Assembly (NCBI GenBank): GCA_945918315.1
Contig: CAMEIK010000087.1
Coordinates: forward strand, 1 to 5,728
DNA from: an uncultured Clostridia bacterium
Lineage (GTDB): Bacteria > Bacillota > Clostridia > Oscillospirales > Oscillospiraceae
Direction: 5' to 3'
Length of the DNA: 5,728 nt
Positions within the stretch are counted from its first letter, which is position 1. Each line of letters opens with the position of its first letter. Positions 1 through 5,728 of the stretch are shown here, one piece after another. The notes under the pieces were generated by a model that saw only the letters and a list, made by a program, of their open reading frames with translations, was not told the origin of the DNA and searched no databases. A program made the position numbers and the translations under genes.

Positions 1-24
1 AAAATGATTCCCACTGGGAACTGA
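1..24 (+). CDS. Possible 3' end of an upstream gene (partial)
   Basis: The first bases read in frame 1 as seven codons (K M I P T G N) followed by a TGA at 22-24. That stop overlaps the Shine-Dalgarno site of the deacetylase gene and would leave a 13-base gap to its GTG, matching the tight spacing elsewhere in the operon. Frame 3 is also open from the left edge and ends at TAG 48-50, which would overlap the deacetylase by 13 bases. Nothing here allows a function to be named, and it is not certain that either frame is coded. Confidence 0.3.
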   Translation, partial: KMIPTGN

Positions 25-28
25 GGAG
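23..28 (+). promoter_or_regulatory. Ribosome binding site fixing the GTG start at 38
   Basis: GAGGAG lies nine bases before the GTG at 38. An in-frame TGA at 32-34 means the deacetylase cannot begin further upstream. The ATG at 31 opens a different frame that stops after 13 codons, so it is not the start. Confidence 0.75.
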
Positions 29-37
29 AGATGAGAA

Positions 38-718
38 GTGTCCTATTTAGTGGTTGTTGCCCATCCGGATGACGAGGTTCTGGGTGCCGGCGCGTGGATT
101 TACCGTCTGACCCAAAAGGGGGAGGAGGTAAACGTCTTAATCATGTGCTCCCAGGCGGCGGCCCGGGCCTTCCGGCCGGAGGACGCCGAGCTCCAGGCCG
201 ATATGCATCGCTGCATGGAAATGCTGGGGGTGAACCGGGTGATTCTGGGGGATTTTCCCAACATCAAAATGAACACCGTGCCCCATCTGGAGCTGGTACA
301 GCTCATTGAGAAGGCCATGGTGGAGACGAAGGCAGACACCGTGATTACCCATCACCCCTCCGATCTCAATAATGACCATGTGCAGACCTCCCTTGCCTGT
401 CAGGCGGCGGTGCGGCTGTTCCAGAGAAGAACGGATGTACCGGCCCTGCGGGAACTGCTTTTCATGGAGGTCCCCTCGTCTACGGAGTGGGCCCTCAATA
501 CCTCCGCTTCCGATTTCCGGCCCAATACCTATGTGGAGGTGGGGAAGGAAGCGGTGGAGCGGAAGCTTCAGGCCCTGGCCTGCTATCGGGGGGTCATGCG
601 GCCCTATCCCCACCCCAGAAGTGAGGAGGCCATCCTGGGCCTTGCGGCCTACCGGGGCTCCGTTTCCGGCTGCGACTACGCGGAGGCCTTTGAGTGCGCC
701 ATGAGGAGAATTGTATGA
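38..718 (+). CDS. PIG-L/LmbE family zinc-dependent N-deacetylase
   Basis: Predicted 226-residue cytoplasmic deacetylase of the PIG-L/LmbE family, whose members (MshB, BshB, PIG-L) remove the acetyl group from an N-acetylglucosamine-type sugar. The diagnostic AHPDDE motif is at residues 8-13: His9 and Asp12 should bind zinc and Asp11 should be the general base. A second motif at 104-114 (THHPSDLNNDH) supplies the third zinc ligand, probably His114. The C-terminal part also fits the family, with HPRSEEAI near 192-199 and a final YAEAFE. Length is usual and there is no signal peptide. The GTG start is fixed by an upstream in-frame stop. Its stop codon overlaps the start of the next gene (ATGA), implying translational coupling. 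In a glycan operon the substrate is likely a nucleotide-linked or lipid-linked HexNAc, not a thiol precursor; that is inferred from context. The family call is firm, the substrate is unknown. Confidence 0.93.
   Translation: MSYLVVVAHPDDEVLGAGAWIYRLTQKGEEVNVLIMCSQAAARAFRPEDAELQADMHRCMEMLGVNRVILGDFPNIKMNTVPHLELVQLIEKAMVETKADTVITHHPSDLNNDHVQTSLACQAAVRLFQRRTDVPALRELLFMEVPSSTEWALNTSASDFRPNTYVEVGKEAVERKLQALACYRGVMRPYPHPRSEEAILGLAAYRGSVSGCDYAEAFECAMRRIV
703..709 (+). promoter_or_regulatory. Ribosome binding site for the sugar-phosphate transferase
   Basis: GAGGAGA inside the end of the deacetylase gene sits about six bases before the ATG at 715. It favours 715 over the in-frame GTG at 694, which has no comparable site and would add seven residues that are not family-like. 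Confidence 0.7.
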
Positions 719-1377
719 GCCTGTACCGGATCACAAAAAGAGCCTTTGACATTACGGCCTCGGCCCTGGGACTGGTGCTCACCTCTCCCGTGTGGCTGGC
801 GGCGGTGATCGGTATTCAGCTTTCCGACCCGGGTCCCGTATTCTATATGGCAAACCGGGTGGGCTTTCAAAATCGGCCCTTCCGGATGTTTAAGTTCCGC
901 TCCATGCGGGTGGACAAGCAGGCAAACGAGAAAAACTTCAAGGCGGATGTGAACCGGATTTTTCCCTGGGGGGCCTTTATGCGAAGCTCCAAAATCGACG
1001 AGCTTCCCCAGCTGCTGAATATCTTTTTGGGAGATATGAGTGTGGTGGGGCCCCGGCCGGCCAGCGCCGATCAGGTTTCTGTGACCAGAGGCGGCAAATA
1101 CGCCCGGGTAGGGTCGGTAAAGCCCGGCCTGTCCGGCCCCTCCGCCCTGTATGACTATATTTACGGCGATACCGTCACCGATGAAGCGGAGTACGAAAAG
1201 CTGGTGCTTCCCACCCGGCTGGAGCTGGACCTGTACTATATCCAAAACGCCTGCTGGAGGCTGGATGTGAAGATGATTTTCTGGACGGTGCGGTGCGTTC
1301 TGAACAGCCTGTTCCACCGGCCTTCCGAAACAATGCTGGCGGAGCTGACCGGTTGGGCAGAAGCAATGGAGGATTGA
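715..1377 (+). CDS. Undecaprenyl-phosphate sugar-1-phosphate transferase (PglC-type monotopic PGT)
   Basis: A 220-residue bacterial sugar transferase that should move a sugar-1-phosphate from a UDP-sugar onto undecaprenyl phosphate at the inner face of the membrane, the first committed step of repeat-unit assembly. An N-terminal basic KRAFD (8-12) is followed by a hydrophobic segment of about 14-36 with Ser24-Pro25, the helix-break pair of the re-entrant membrane helix. KFRSM is at 60-64, the catalytic Asp95-Glu96 dyad is in KIDELPQLLN, and VGPRP is at 111-115. These positions fall almost exactly where PglC has them (Ser23-Pro24, Asp93-Glu94). The size is that of the small PGTs; there is no large WbaP/WcaJ-type N-terminal membrane domain. 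The region after KPG (136-143, KPGLSGPS) differs from the common KPGITGxxQ form and resembles a subgroup reading KPGxTGP. The start overlaps the previous stop by four bases. The sugar carried is not readable from sequence; a HexNAc or 6-deoxy-HexNAc is plausible given the SDR nearby. Confidence 0.93.
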   Translation: MSLYRITKRAFDITASALGLVLTSPVWLAAVIGIQLSDPGPVFYMANRVGFQNRPFRMFKFRSMRVDKQANEKNFKADVNRIFPWGAFMRSSKIDELPQLLNIFLGDMSVVGPRPASADQVSVTRGGKYARVGSVKPGLSGPSALYDYIYGDTVTDEAEYEKLVLPTRLELDLYYIQNACWRLDVKMIFWTVRCVLNSLFHRPSETMLAELTGWAEAMED

Positions 1378-1380
1378 CCC

Positions 1381-2172
1381 ATGGGGGAAAAGAAGCTGAA
1401 AGTGATTGTATTGACCCAGAAGGATGGGTTTTTCATTCCCACGAATATTCTGAAAGCCTCCCGGGAATGCGAAATTGTGGAGGTTGTCAATAACGCGGCG
1501 AAAAGCTCTCTGGATAACAAAATTTCCGATATGGTCCGGTGGTTCGGCGTTTTCCAGTGCGCGAAAATGGGTTTCATGACCTGCGCCGTGAAGCTCCGGG
1601 ACCTTGTGGACAGGCTCTCCGGCCAGAAAGCCTATGGGGGAACCTGCTCCATCGCCTCCGCCGCGAAAAAAATCGGCGCGGAGTACCGGACGGTGGAAAA
1701 TGTCAACAGCCCGGAGTATGTGGCCCATGTCCGGGAAGCAGCGCCGGACCTGATTATCTCCTATTCCGCGCCCCAGGTCATCAAGCCGGAGCTGCTGGGA
1801 ATCCCCCGATACGGCGTGCTGAATGTCCACGGGGCGCTGCTGCCGGATTACCGGGGCTGTCTTCCCTCCTTCTGGTACCTGTATAACGATGAAAAGCTGG
1901 GGGGCGCTACGGTCCACTACATGAGCGCCGCCATTGATGACGGCGACATCTGCGTCCAGAGATCCGTGGATATTTCGGATTGCCGCACCATGTTCCAGGT
2001 GATGGGAAGGACGAAGCTGGTTGGCGGCGAAGCCATGGTGGAGGCAGTCCGGCAAATTACCGATGGGACCCTGGAGCCCCGGAAAAACGACACGGAAAAC
2101 GGACGGTATTTTACCTGGCCCACCGTGGAGCAGGCACGGGAGTTCCGGAAAAAGGGCAAACGACTGATTTAA
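1381..2172 (+). CDS. Sugar N-formyltransferase (Fmt-like, N10-formyl-THF dependent)
   Basis: A 263-residue protein of the formyltransferase fold, which passes formyl from N10-formyltetrahydrofolate to an amine. The catalytic triad is intact: Asn148 and His150 in LNVHGALLPDYRG and Asp186 in AAIDDGDI. The spacing (38 from Asn to Asp) equals that in E. coli Fmt (Asn106, His108, Asp144). It lacks the full C-terminal OB domain that Fmt (about 315 residues) uses to bind tRNA and ends with a short tail (YFTWPT, 243-248), so it should act on a small amino sugar, as do the sugar N-formyltransferases of O-antigen clusters. About 40 extra residues precede Asn148 compared with Fmt, including a hydrophobic, probably helical stretch at 49-80. 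The Shine-Dalgarno GGAGG (1368-1372) lies within the preceding gene, and the gap is three bases. With the PIG-L deacetylase two genes upstream, the substrate amine may arise by deacetylation; this is inference. Confidence 0.9.
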   Translation: MGEKKLKVIVLTQKDGFFIPTNILKASRECEIVEVVNNAAKSSLDNKISDMVRWFGVFQCAKMGFMTCAVKLRDLVDRLSGQKAYGGTCSIASAAKKIGAEYRTVENVNSPEYVAHVREAAPDLIISYSAPQVIKPELLGIPRYGVLNVHGALLPDYRGCLPSFWYLYNDEKLGGATVHYMSAAIDDGDICVQRSVDISDCRTMFQVMGRTKLVGGEAMVEAVRQITDGTLEPRKNDTENGRYFTWPTVEQAREFRKKGKRLI

Positions 2173-2199
2173 GGAGCCCCGTCTGGAGGGGGAAATTGG

Positions 2200-3072
2200 A
2201 TGAAGCGAATTCTGATCACCGGCGCGGGAAGCTATATCGGAACCCGGGTAAAGGCCTATCTGGAAGCCTTTCCGGGGCAGTACGCGGTTATGGAAATGAA
2301 TATGCACGGGGATGCCTGGACAGAAGCCAGCTTCTCGGGCTATGACGCGGTTCTCCATACGGCGGGAATCGTACACCGGGAGAATACCAAGCAGGACCCG
2401 GCGTTTCTGGAGCTGTATACCCGGGTGAATACCGAGCTGCCGGTACAGGTGGCGCGGAAGGCAAAGGCGGAGGGCGTTGGGCAGTTTCTGTTTCTGAGCA
2501 CCATGAGCGTTTACGGCCTGACGGCCCCGGTGGGAAAGCCCGTTACCATCACCAAGGACACCCCGCTAAAGCCCAATGACCATTACGGCAGAAGCAAGGC
2601 TGCGGCGGAAGAGAAGCTGCTGCCCCTGTCGGAAGACAGCTTCCGGGTGGCGGTCCTCCGGCCGCCCATAGTGTACGGCAAGGGCTGCAAGGGAAACTAC
2701 CGGGCATTGGAAGCCTTTGCACAAAAGCTGCCTTTCTTTCCTCTGGTGGAAAACCGGCGGTCCATGGTCTATATTGACAATCTGGCGGAGCTGATCCGTC
2801 AGCTGATTGACGACGGGGCGGCAGGGGTTTTCTGCCCCCAGAACGAGGAATACACCAACACCAGCCGGATGGTGGCGGCCATTGCCCGGGCAAAGGGCAG
2901 GCGTGTGGTGCTGGTGGGGGGCTTTACCTGGGCGCTGAAGCTGCTGAGCCCCTTGATTCCCGCGGTGAACAAAGCCTTCGGAAGCCTGTGCTATGACCGG
3001 GCACTCAGCGCCTACGGCACCGGCTATTGCGTCAAATCCCTTCCGGAGTCCATTGCGGAGACGGAAAACTGA
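2200..3072 (+). CDS. NAD(P)-dependent epimerase/reductase (extended SDR), UDP-sugar metabolism
   Basis: A 290-residue extended short-chain dehydrogenase. The Rossmann nucleotide-binding motif GAGSYIG is at 8-14, the catalytic Tyr129-x-x-x-Lys133 is in HYGRSK, and Thr101 in LSTMSVYG occupies the place of the catalytic Ser of GalE. The downstream blocks LRPPIVYG (153-160), KGN at 164-166 and NRRSMVYIDNL (185-195) are typical of the group that includes the WbpV/WreQ C4-reductases (UDP-4-keto-QuiNAc to UDP-QuiNAc) and Gnu-type HexNAc 4-epimerases. I cannot decide between reductase and epimerase. It is on the short side for the family (usually about 310-340). In rhizobial and pseudomonad O-antigen clusters such reductases sit beside the initiating sugar-phosphate transferase, which agrees with the PGT two genes upstream. 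There are two purine-rich sites before it, AAGGAG at the previous stop and GGAGGG at 2185-2190; the second has proper spacing to the ATG. Confidence 0.85.
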   Translation: MKRILITGAGSYIGTRVKAYLEAFPGQYAVMEMNMHGDAWTEASFSGYDAVLHTAGIVHRENTKQDPAFLELYTRVNTELPVQVARKAKAEGVGQFLFLSTMSVYGLTAPVGKPVTITKDTPLKPNDHYGRSKAAAEEKLLPLSEDSFRVAVLRPPIVYGKGCKGNYRALEAFAQKLPFFPLVENRRSMVYIDNLAELIRQLIDDGAAGVFCPQNEEYTNTSRMVAAIARAKGRRVVLVGGFTWALKLLSPLIPAVNKAFGSLCYDRALSAYGTGYCVKSLPESIAETEN

Positions 3073-3078
3073 AAGGAG
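3072..3078 (+). promoter_or_regulatory. Ribosome binding site selecting a TTG start at 3087
   Basis: AAAGGAG, right after the SDR stop codon, lies eight bases before TTG at 3087. An in-frame GTG at 3078 overlaps this site and cannot use it, and no in-frame ATG occurs before the conserved N-terminal region of the GT4 protein. Confidence 0.7.
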
Positions 3079-3086
3079 TGGCTCTT

Positions 3087-4307
3087 TTGCGGGAAAAGAA
3101 GGATATCCTGTTTTTGTGCCAGTTTTTTTACCCTGAGTACATTTCCTCCGCCCAGCTTCCCTATGAGACGGCGGTGGCTCTGAACCAGGCGGGGTTTTCG
3201 GTGGGGGCCCTGTGCGGCTACCCCAAGGAATATCTGAATGGCGGCCCTGTCCCCACCCGGGAGCGGGTGAGCGGCATTGACATTCACAGGCTCAAATACA
3301 TGCAGCCCGACCGCACCGGTTTTGTGGGAAGGCTGATCAATTATTTTTCCTTTACGGCAATGGTGACCCTGCATCTGGGGGAGATTGCCCGGTACAGGGC
3401 GGTGGTGGTCTATTCCAACCCGCCGATTCTGCCCTGGGTGGCTTCCTGGGCAAAGAAGCTTTTCGGAACCAAGCTCATTTTTGTGGGGTATGACCTGTAC
3501 CCCGAGCTGGCAACAGTTACAGACACCCTGAAAGAGGGGGGCATGATCTGCCGTCTGATGCACCATATCAACCGCTGTGTGTACCGCCGGGCGGATAAGG
3601 TGGTGGCGCTGTCCCGGGAAATGCGGGAGTTCATGCTGAAAAACCGCCCCATTTCCCCCGACCGGGTGGAGGTAATCCCCAACTGGTGGCCGGACAAGGC
3701 ATTGCGCCCCACGGAACCCAACCCCTTCCGGGAGCTGGCCGGGGACCGGTTCCTGGTCTCCTACCTGGGGAACATGGGCACCTCCCAGGATATGCAGACT
3801 GTGCTGGAGGCCATCCGGATTCTGAAAGAGGACACAAGTATCTTCTTCCTCTTTGCCGGCCATGGCAACAAACTGGAAAAGCTCAAAAAAATCGCTCAGG
3901 AGGAGCGGCTGGAAAATTTCTGCGTCCGGGGCTATCTGACGGAGCAGGAGTATACCGATGCCCTCGTTGCCAGCGACTGCGCGTTGGTGACACTGAACCC
4001 GGGGGTTACGGGGTTGTGCGTACCCAGCAAGACCTATGGGTATATGATGGCGGGCCTGCCGCTGCTGGTTGTCATGGATGACAGCGATATTGCCCGGGAC
4101 GCGGCTTCCGGCGCCGGTGTCCGGATCGGAGACTGCGACGGCGGGGCCATGGCGGAAGCCATCCGGGCCATGCGGGACGATCCGGAAAGGACGGCGCGAA
4201 TGGGAAAGACCAGCCGTGCCCTTTTCCTGGAAAACTATACCCTGCCCATCTGTACGGGCAAATATGTGGACATGTTCCGGGAGCTTTTGCCCGGGGCAAA
4301 GAAGTGA
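3087..4307 (+). CDS. GT4 family glycosyltransferase, WbuB-like
   Basis: A 406-residue GT-B fold glycosyltransferase expected to add a sugar (often an amino sugar in WbuB relatives) to the lipid-linked acceptor at the cytoplasmic face. The N-terminal domain opens with ILFLCQFFYPEYISSAQ (7-23), the family's acceptor-side loop. YDLYPE is at 135-140 and an interdomain segment EVIPNWW at 195-201. The C-terminal donor domain begins with YLGNMG (227-232), has a FAGHG loop at 256-260 and the donor-site stretch PSKTYGYMMAGLP at 313-325. In classic GT4 enzymes the last motif has a Glu where this one has Gly318. No signal peptide or clear membrane span. TTG 3087 is chosen as the start from the Shine-Dalgarno spacing; translation further upstream would run inside the preceding gene and give a non-family N-terminus. 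A 14-base gap follows the SDR. Donor sugar and linkage cannot be told from sequence. Confidence 0.88.
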   Translation: MREKKDILFLCQFFYPEYISSAQLPYETAVALNQAGFSVGALCGYPKEYLNGGPVPTRERVSGIDIHRLKYMQPDRTGFVGRLINYFSFTAMVTLHLGEIARYRAVVVYSNPPILPWVASWAKKLFGTKLIFVGYDLYPELATVTDTLKEGGMICRLMHHINRCVYRRADKVVALSREMREFMLKNRPISPDRVEVIPNWWPDKALRPTEPNPFRELAGDRFLVSYLGNMGTSQDMQTVLEAIRILKEDTSIFFLFAGHGNKLEKLKKIAQEERLENFCVRGYLTEQEYTDALVASDCALVTLNPGVTGLCVPSKTYGYMMAGLPLLVVMDDSDIARDAASGAGVRIGDCDGGAMAEAIRAMRDDPERTARMGKTSRALFLENYTLPICTGKYVDMFRELLPGAKK

Positions 4308-4328
4308 TGCTTTGGGGGAGGAGACACC

Positions 4329-5027
4329 ATGGATAAAAAAGCGCTGGTGCGGAAGTACAGGGGCGCGGTACGCTTCCTGTGCGGCGTACATAACGCCCCC
4401 TCCCGTCTTGCTGTCCGCTCCCGGGGAAAGGGAAACCGGGTGATCGCCCCCTGTGCGCTTTTAAAGCATGTGAAAATCCGCTTCAACGGCAGCGGAAATA
4501 CCGTGATTGTGGGGGATTTTTCCCGGCTGGACCATGTGGAACTGTATATCAGCGGCAATGACAACGTGGTGGAAATCGGCCCCTGGTGCACCCTCGTGAA
4601 AACGGTTTTCTGCACGGAAGACGGTGAAAACAAAATTACCATTGGGCAGGGGTGCCGTCTGCTGGGAGCGGCGGAACTGGCAGCCATTGAGTCTACCCAA
4701 ATCACCATTGGAAGGGACTGCCTCTTTTCCGGGGGGATTCATTTCCGGACGGGAGATTCCCACTCTCTGCTGGACGGAACCGGAAAGCGGATCAACCCTT
4801 CCCGGGATATTGCGGTGGGAGACCATGTCTGGATCGGCATGGGGGCGACGCTTTTAAAGGGAGCCCAGGTTGGCCCGGACTGCGTGGTCGGTTCCGGCGC
4901 TATCGTTACGGGGCCCCACCCCGGGAATAACCAGGTTCTGGCAGGGGTTCCCGCCAGACCCGTAAAAACCGGCATCAACTGGGATATCCGCCGGCTGCCT
5001 GTGGAGCCGGAAATCCTGGGGAAATGA
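4329..5027 (+). CDS. Hexapeptide-repeat O-acetyltransferase (left-handed beta-helix)
   Basis: A 232-residue acyltransferase that should use acetyl-CoA to O-acetylate a sugar of the growing repeat unit, acting as a trimer in the cytoplasm. From about residue 35 the chain shows coils repeating every 21-23 residues, each with Asn (or Gln) followed by a V/I-x-I/V-G pair: GNRVIA, GNTVIVG, DNVVEIG, ENKITIG, TQITIG. Residues 159-192 carry tighter hexapeptide repeats (DIAVGDHVWIGMGATLLKG). The probable catalytic His is His145 in the GDSHSL loop. The terminal AGVPARPVK (205-213) is the signature closing segment of the LbH acetyltransferases. The ATG has a strong upstream GGGGGAGGAG (4312-4321). It sits 21 bases after the GT4 gene. 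Serine acetyltransferase is excluded by lack of its N-terminal helical domain. An acceptor cannot be assigned, and N-acetylation is a less likely alternative. Confidence 0.88.
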   Translation: MDKKALVRKYRGAVRFLCGVHNAPSRLAVRSRGKGNRVIAPCALLKHVKIRFNGSGNTVIVGDFSRLDHVELYISGNDNVVEIGPWCTLVKTVFCTEDGENKITIGQGCRLLGAAELAAIESTQITIGRDCLFSGGIHFRTGDSHSLLDGTGKRINPSRDIAVGDHVWIGMGATLLKGAQVGPDCVVGSGAIVTGPHPGNNQVLAGVPARPVKTGINWDIRRLPVEPEILGK

Positions 5028-5032
5028 GGAAA
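5026..5032 (+). promoter_or_regulatory. Ribosome binding site overlapping the acetyltransferase stop
   Basis: GAGGAAA begins within the TGA stop of the acetyltransferase gene (5025-5027) and is about four to six bases before the ATG at 5037. It supports that ATG as the start of the last gene and suggests coupled translation. Confidence 0.6.
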
Positions 5033-5036
5033 CGCT

Positions 5037-5728
5037 ATGGGAAATGTCCGCTTCAGTGTGGTTACGGTATGCTATAACGCCGGGCAGGCTCTCTTGGACA
5101 CGGTGGAAAAAACCCTGGCCCAGACCTGTACCGATTTTGAAATTATCGTCAAGGATGCCCTGTCCACCGACGGTTCGGTGGAACGGCTTCCCGCCGACCC
5201 CAGAATCAGGGTGATCCGCTGTAAGGATGCCGGGATTTACGATGCCATGAATCAGGCGGTGGCGGCCGCCTCCGGAGAGTATGTTCTCTTTATGAACTGC
5301 GGCGACTGGTTCCACAGCCCGGACGCTTTGCAGGCGGTTTCCGACGCGGTGGATGCCAGCCACGGCCTTCTGTATTACGGCCGGGTCTATAATCGCCGGG
5401 AACGGCATACCAGCGACTACCCCCGGGAGATTACCCGGCTGACCTGTTTCCGGACCATGATCTGCCATCAGGTAACGGTCTACGCCACAAAGCTTCTCAA
5501 GGAGCGGGGCTATGACCTTTCCTACCGGATTCTGGCGGATAAGGAAATGCTCCTGTACCTGGTCTGCGAGAAAAAGGTTCGCCCCATTTATGTGGACACG
5601 GTCATCGCGGATTATGAAGGGGGCGGAGAATCGTCGAAGCCGGAGCACATCCAGCGAAATAATGAGGACAGGAAGAGAATGCTGGACCGGTATTATCCCA
5701 GGGGGGAGCAGCTGCGCTACCGGGCTGT
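5037..5728 (+). CDS. GT2 family glycosyltransferase, WcaE-like (3' end outside window)
   Basis: An open frame of 230 codons that runs off the right edge without a stop. It encodes a GT-A glycosyltransferase of family 2, which transfers a sugar from a nucleotide donor to the lipid-linked glycan. FSVVTVCYNAG (6-16) is the classic N-terminal strand. DALSTDGS (40-47) binds the nucleotide, and KDAGIYDAMNQAV (63-75) is the hallmark of the colanic-acid WcaE type (usually SDxGIYDAMN). NCGD at 87-90 is the DxD-like metal site, which more often reads NSGD in this group. ICHQ (142-145) and ILADKE (165-170) mark the acceptor and catalytic region. WcaE-like proteins are about 240-260 residues, so probably only a short tail is missing. 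It starts ten bases after the acetyltransferase stop. Donor and acceptor sugars are unknown. Confidence 0.88.
   Translation, partial: MGNVRFSVVTVCYNAGQALLDTVEKTLAQTCTDFEIIVKDALSTDGSVERLPADPRIRVIRCKDAGIYDAMNQAVAAASGEYVLFMNCGDWFHSPDALQAVSDAVDASHGLLYYGRVYNRRERHTSDYPREITRLTCFRTMICHQVTVYATKLLKERGYDLSYRILADKEMLLYLVCEKKVRPIYVDTVIADYEGGGESSKPEHIQRNNEDRKRMLDRYYPRGEQLRYRA

Noticed and set aside
38..718. Thiol-pathway deacetylase (BshB/MshB type) as the role of the PIG-L protein.
   Set aside because: The motifs alone would permit it, but there is no bacillithiol or mycothiol gene nearby, and the operon is devoted to glycan assembly.
1381..2172. Methionyl-tRNA formyltransferase (fmt) as the identity of the formyltransferase.
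   Set aside because: The active site matches the superfamily, but the protein lacks the full C-terminal tRNA-binding domain and lies among glycan genes, not beside def or other translation genes.
2177..2192. CCCC...GGGGG mini-hairpin just before the SDR gene, covering its Shine-Dalgarno site; considered as a regulatory hairpin or terminator.
   Set aside because: The stem is only about four pairs with a seven-base loop and has no T-tract. In GC-rich DNA this is expected by chance.
676..2376. Long antisense open frame of 566 codons opposite the PGT, formyltransferase and the start of the SDR.
   Set aside because: It is in codon-for-codon register with the sense genes, which share one reading frame here. 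It stays open only because TTA, CTA and TCA codons are avoided on the sense strand. The translation shows no recognisable motif and has a His/Gly/Pro-rich shadow composition.
3024..4391. Antisense open frame of 455 codons opposite the GT4 gene.
   Set aside because: Same cause: exact register with the sense codons and absence of TTA/CTA/TCA. The sense protein has clear GT4 motifs and the antisense has none.
4911..4925. GC-only palindrome-like stretch (GGGGCCCC followed by CCCGGG) inside the acetyltransferase gene.
   Set aside because: It lies within conserved coding sequence and is short enough to be chance in this composition.
4854..5648. Antisense open frame of 264 codons opposite the acetyltransferase end and the GT2 gene.
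   Set aside because: A shadow of the sense genes in register. The GT2 motifs on the + strand explain the region.

Overview
The window is a slice of a surface-polysaccharide (capsule, exopolysaccharide or cell-wall glycan) biosynthesis operon. All genes lie on the + strand. The DNA is GC-rich, every gene has a strong purine-rich Shine-Dalgarno site, GTG and TTG starts are used, and codons ending in C or G (CGG, CTG, GCC, ATC/ATT) are favoured while TTA, CTA and TCA are nearly absent. With no outer-membrane export gene visible, this suggests a moderately high-GC Firmicute, possibly a gut Clostridia/Oscillospirales-type bacterium. The taxon is an inference from style, not from a marker gene.

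Layout: (1) bases 1-24 may hold the tail of an upstream gene; (2) 38-718, a PIG-L/LmbE zinc deacetylase; (3) 715-1377, a small monotopic phosphoglycosyl transferase of the PglC type that starts glycans on undecaprenyl phosphate; (4) 1381-2172, a sugar N-formyltransferase with a complete Asn-His-Asp active site; (5) 2200-3072, an extended SDR (NAD-dependent epimerase/reductase, WbpV/WreQ/Gnu-like); (6) 3087-4307, a GT4 glycosyltransferase of the WbuB type, starting at TTG; (7) 4329-5027, a left-handed beta-helix O-acetyltransferase; (8) 5037 to the right edge, a WcaE-like GT2 glycosyltransferase cut off by the window. Gaps between genes run from a 4-base overlap to 27 bases. No promoter, terminator, RNA gene, mobile element, repeat or CRISPR array was found, so the promoter and terminator must lie outside.

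How the genes may work together (inference): the SDR makes or adjusts a UDP-HexNAc-type donor, the PGT loads that sugar phosphate on the lipid carrier, and the GT4 and GT2 enzymes extend the repeat unit. The deacetylase, formyltransferase and acetyltransferase decorate it. The most interesting point is a deacetylase and an N-formyltransferase separated by only one gene, with no sugar aminotransferase in the window. This fits a route in which an N-acetyl group is removed and the free amine is capped with formyl, instead of the classic keto-to-amine-to-formamido route. It is a hypothesis from gene context. All the individual families are known ones, and I see no wholly novel gene.
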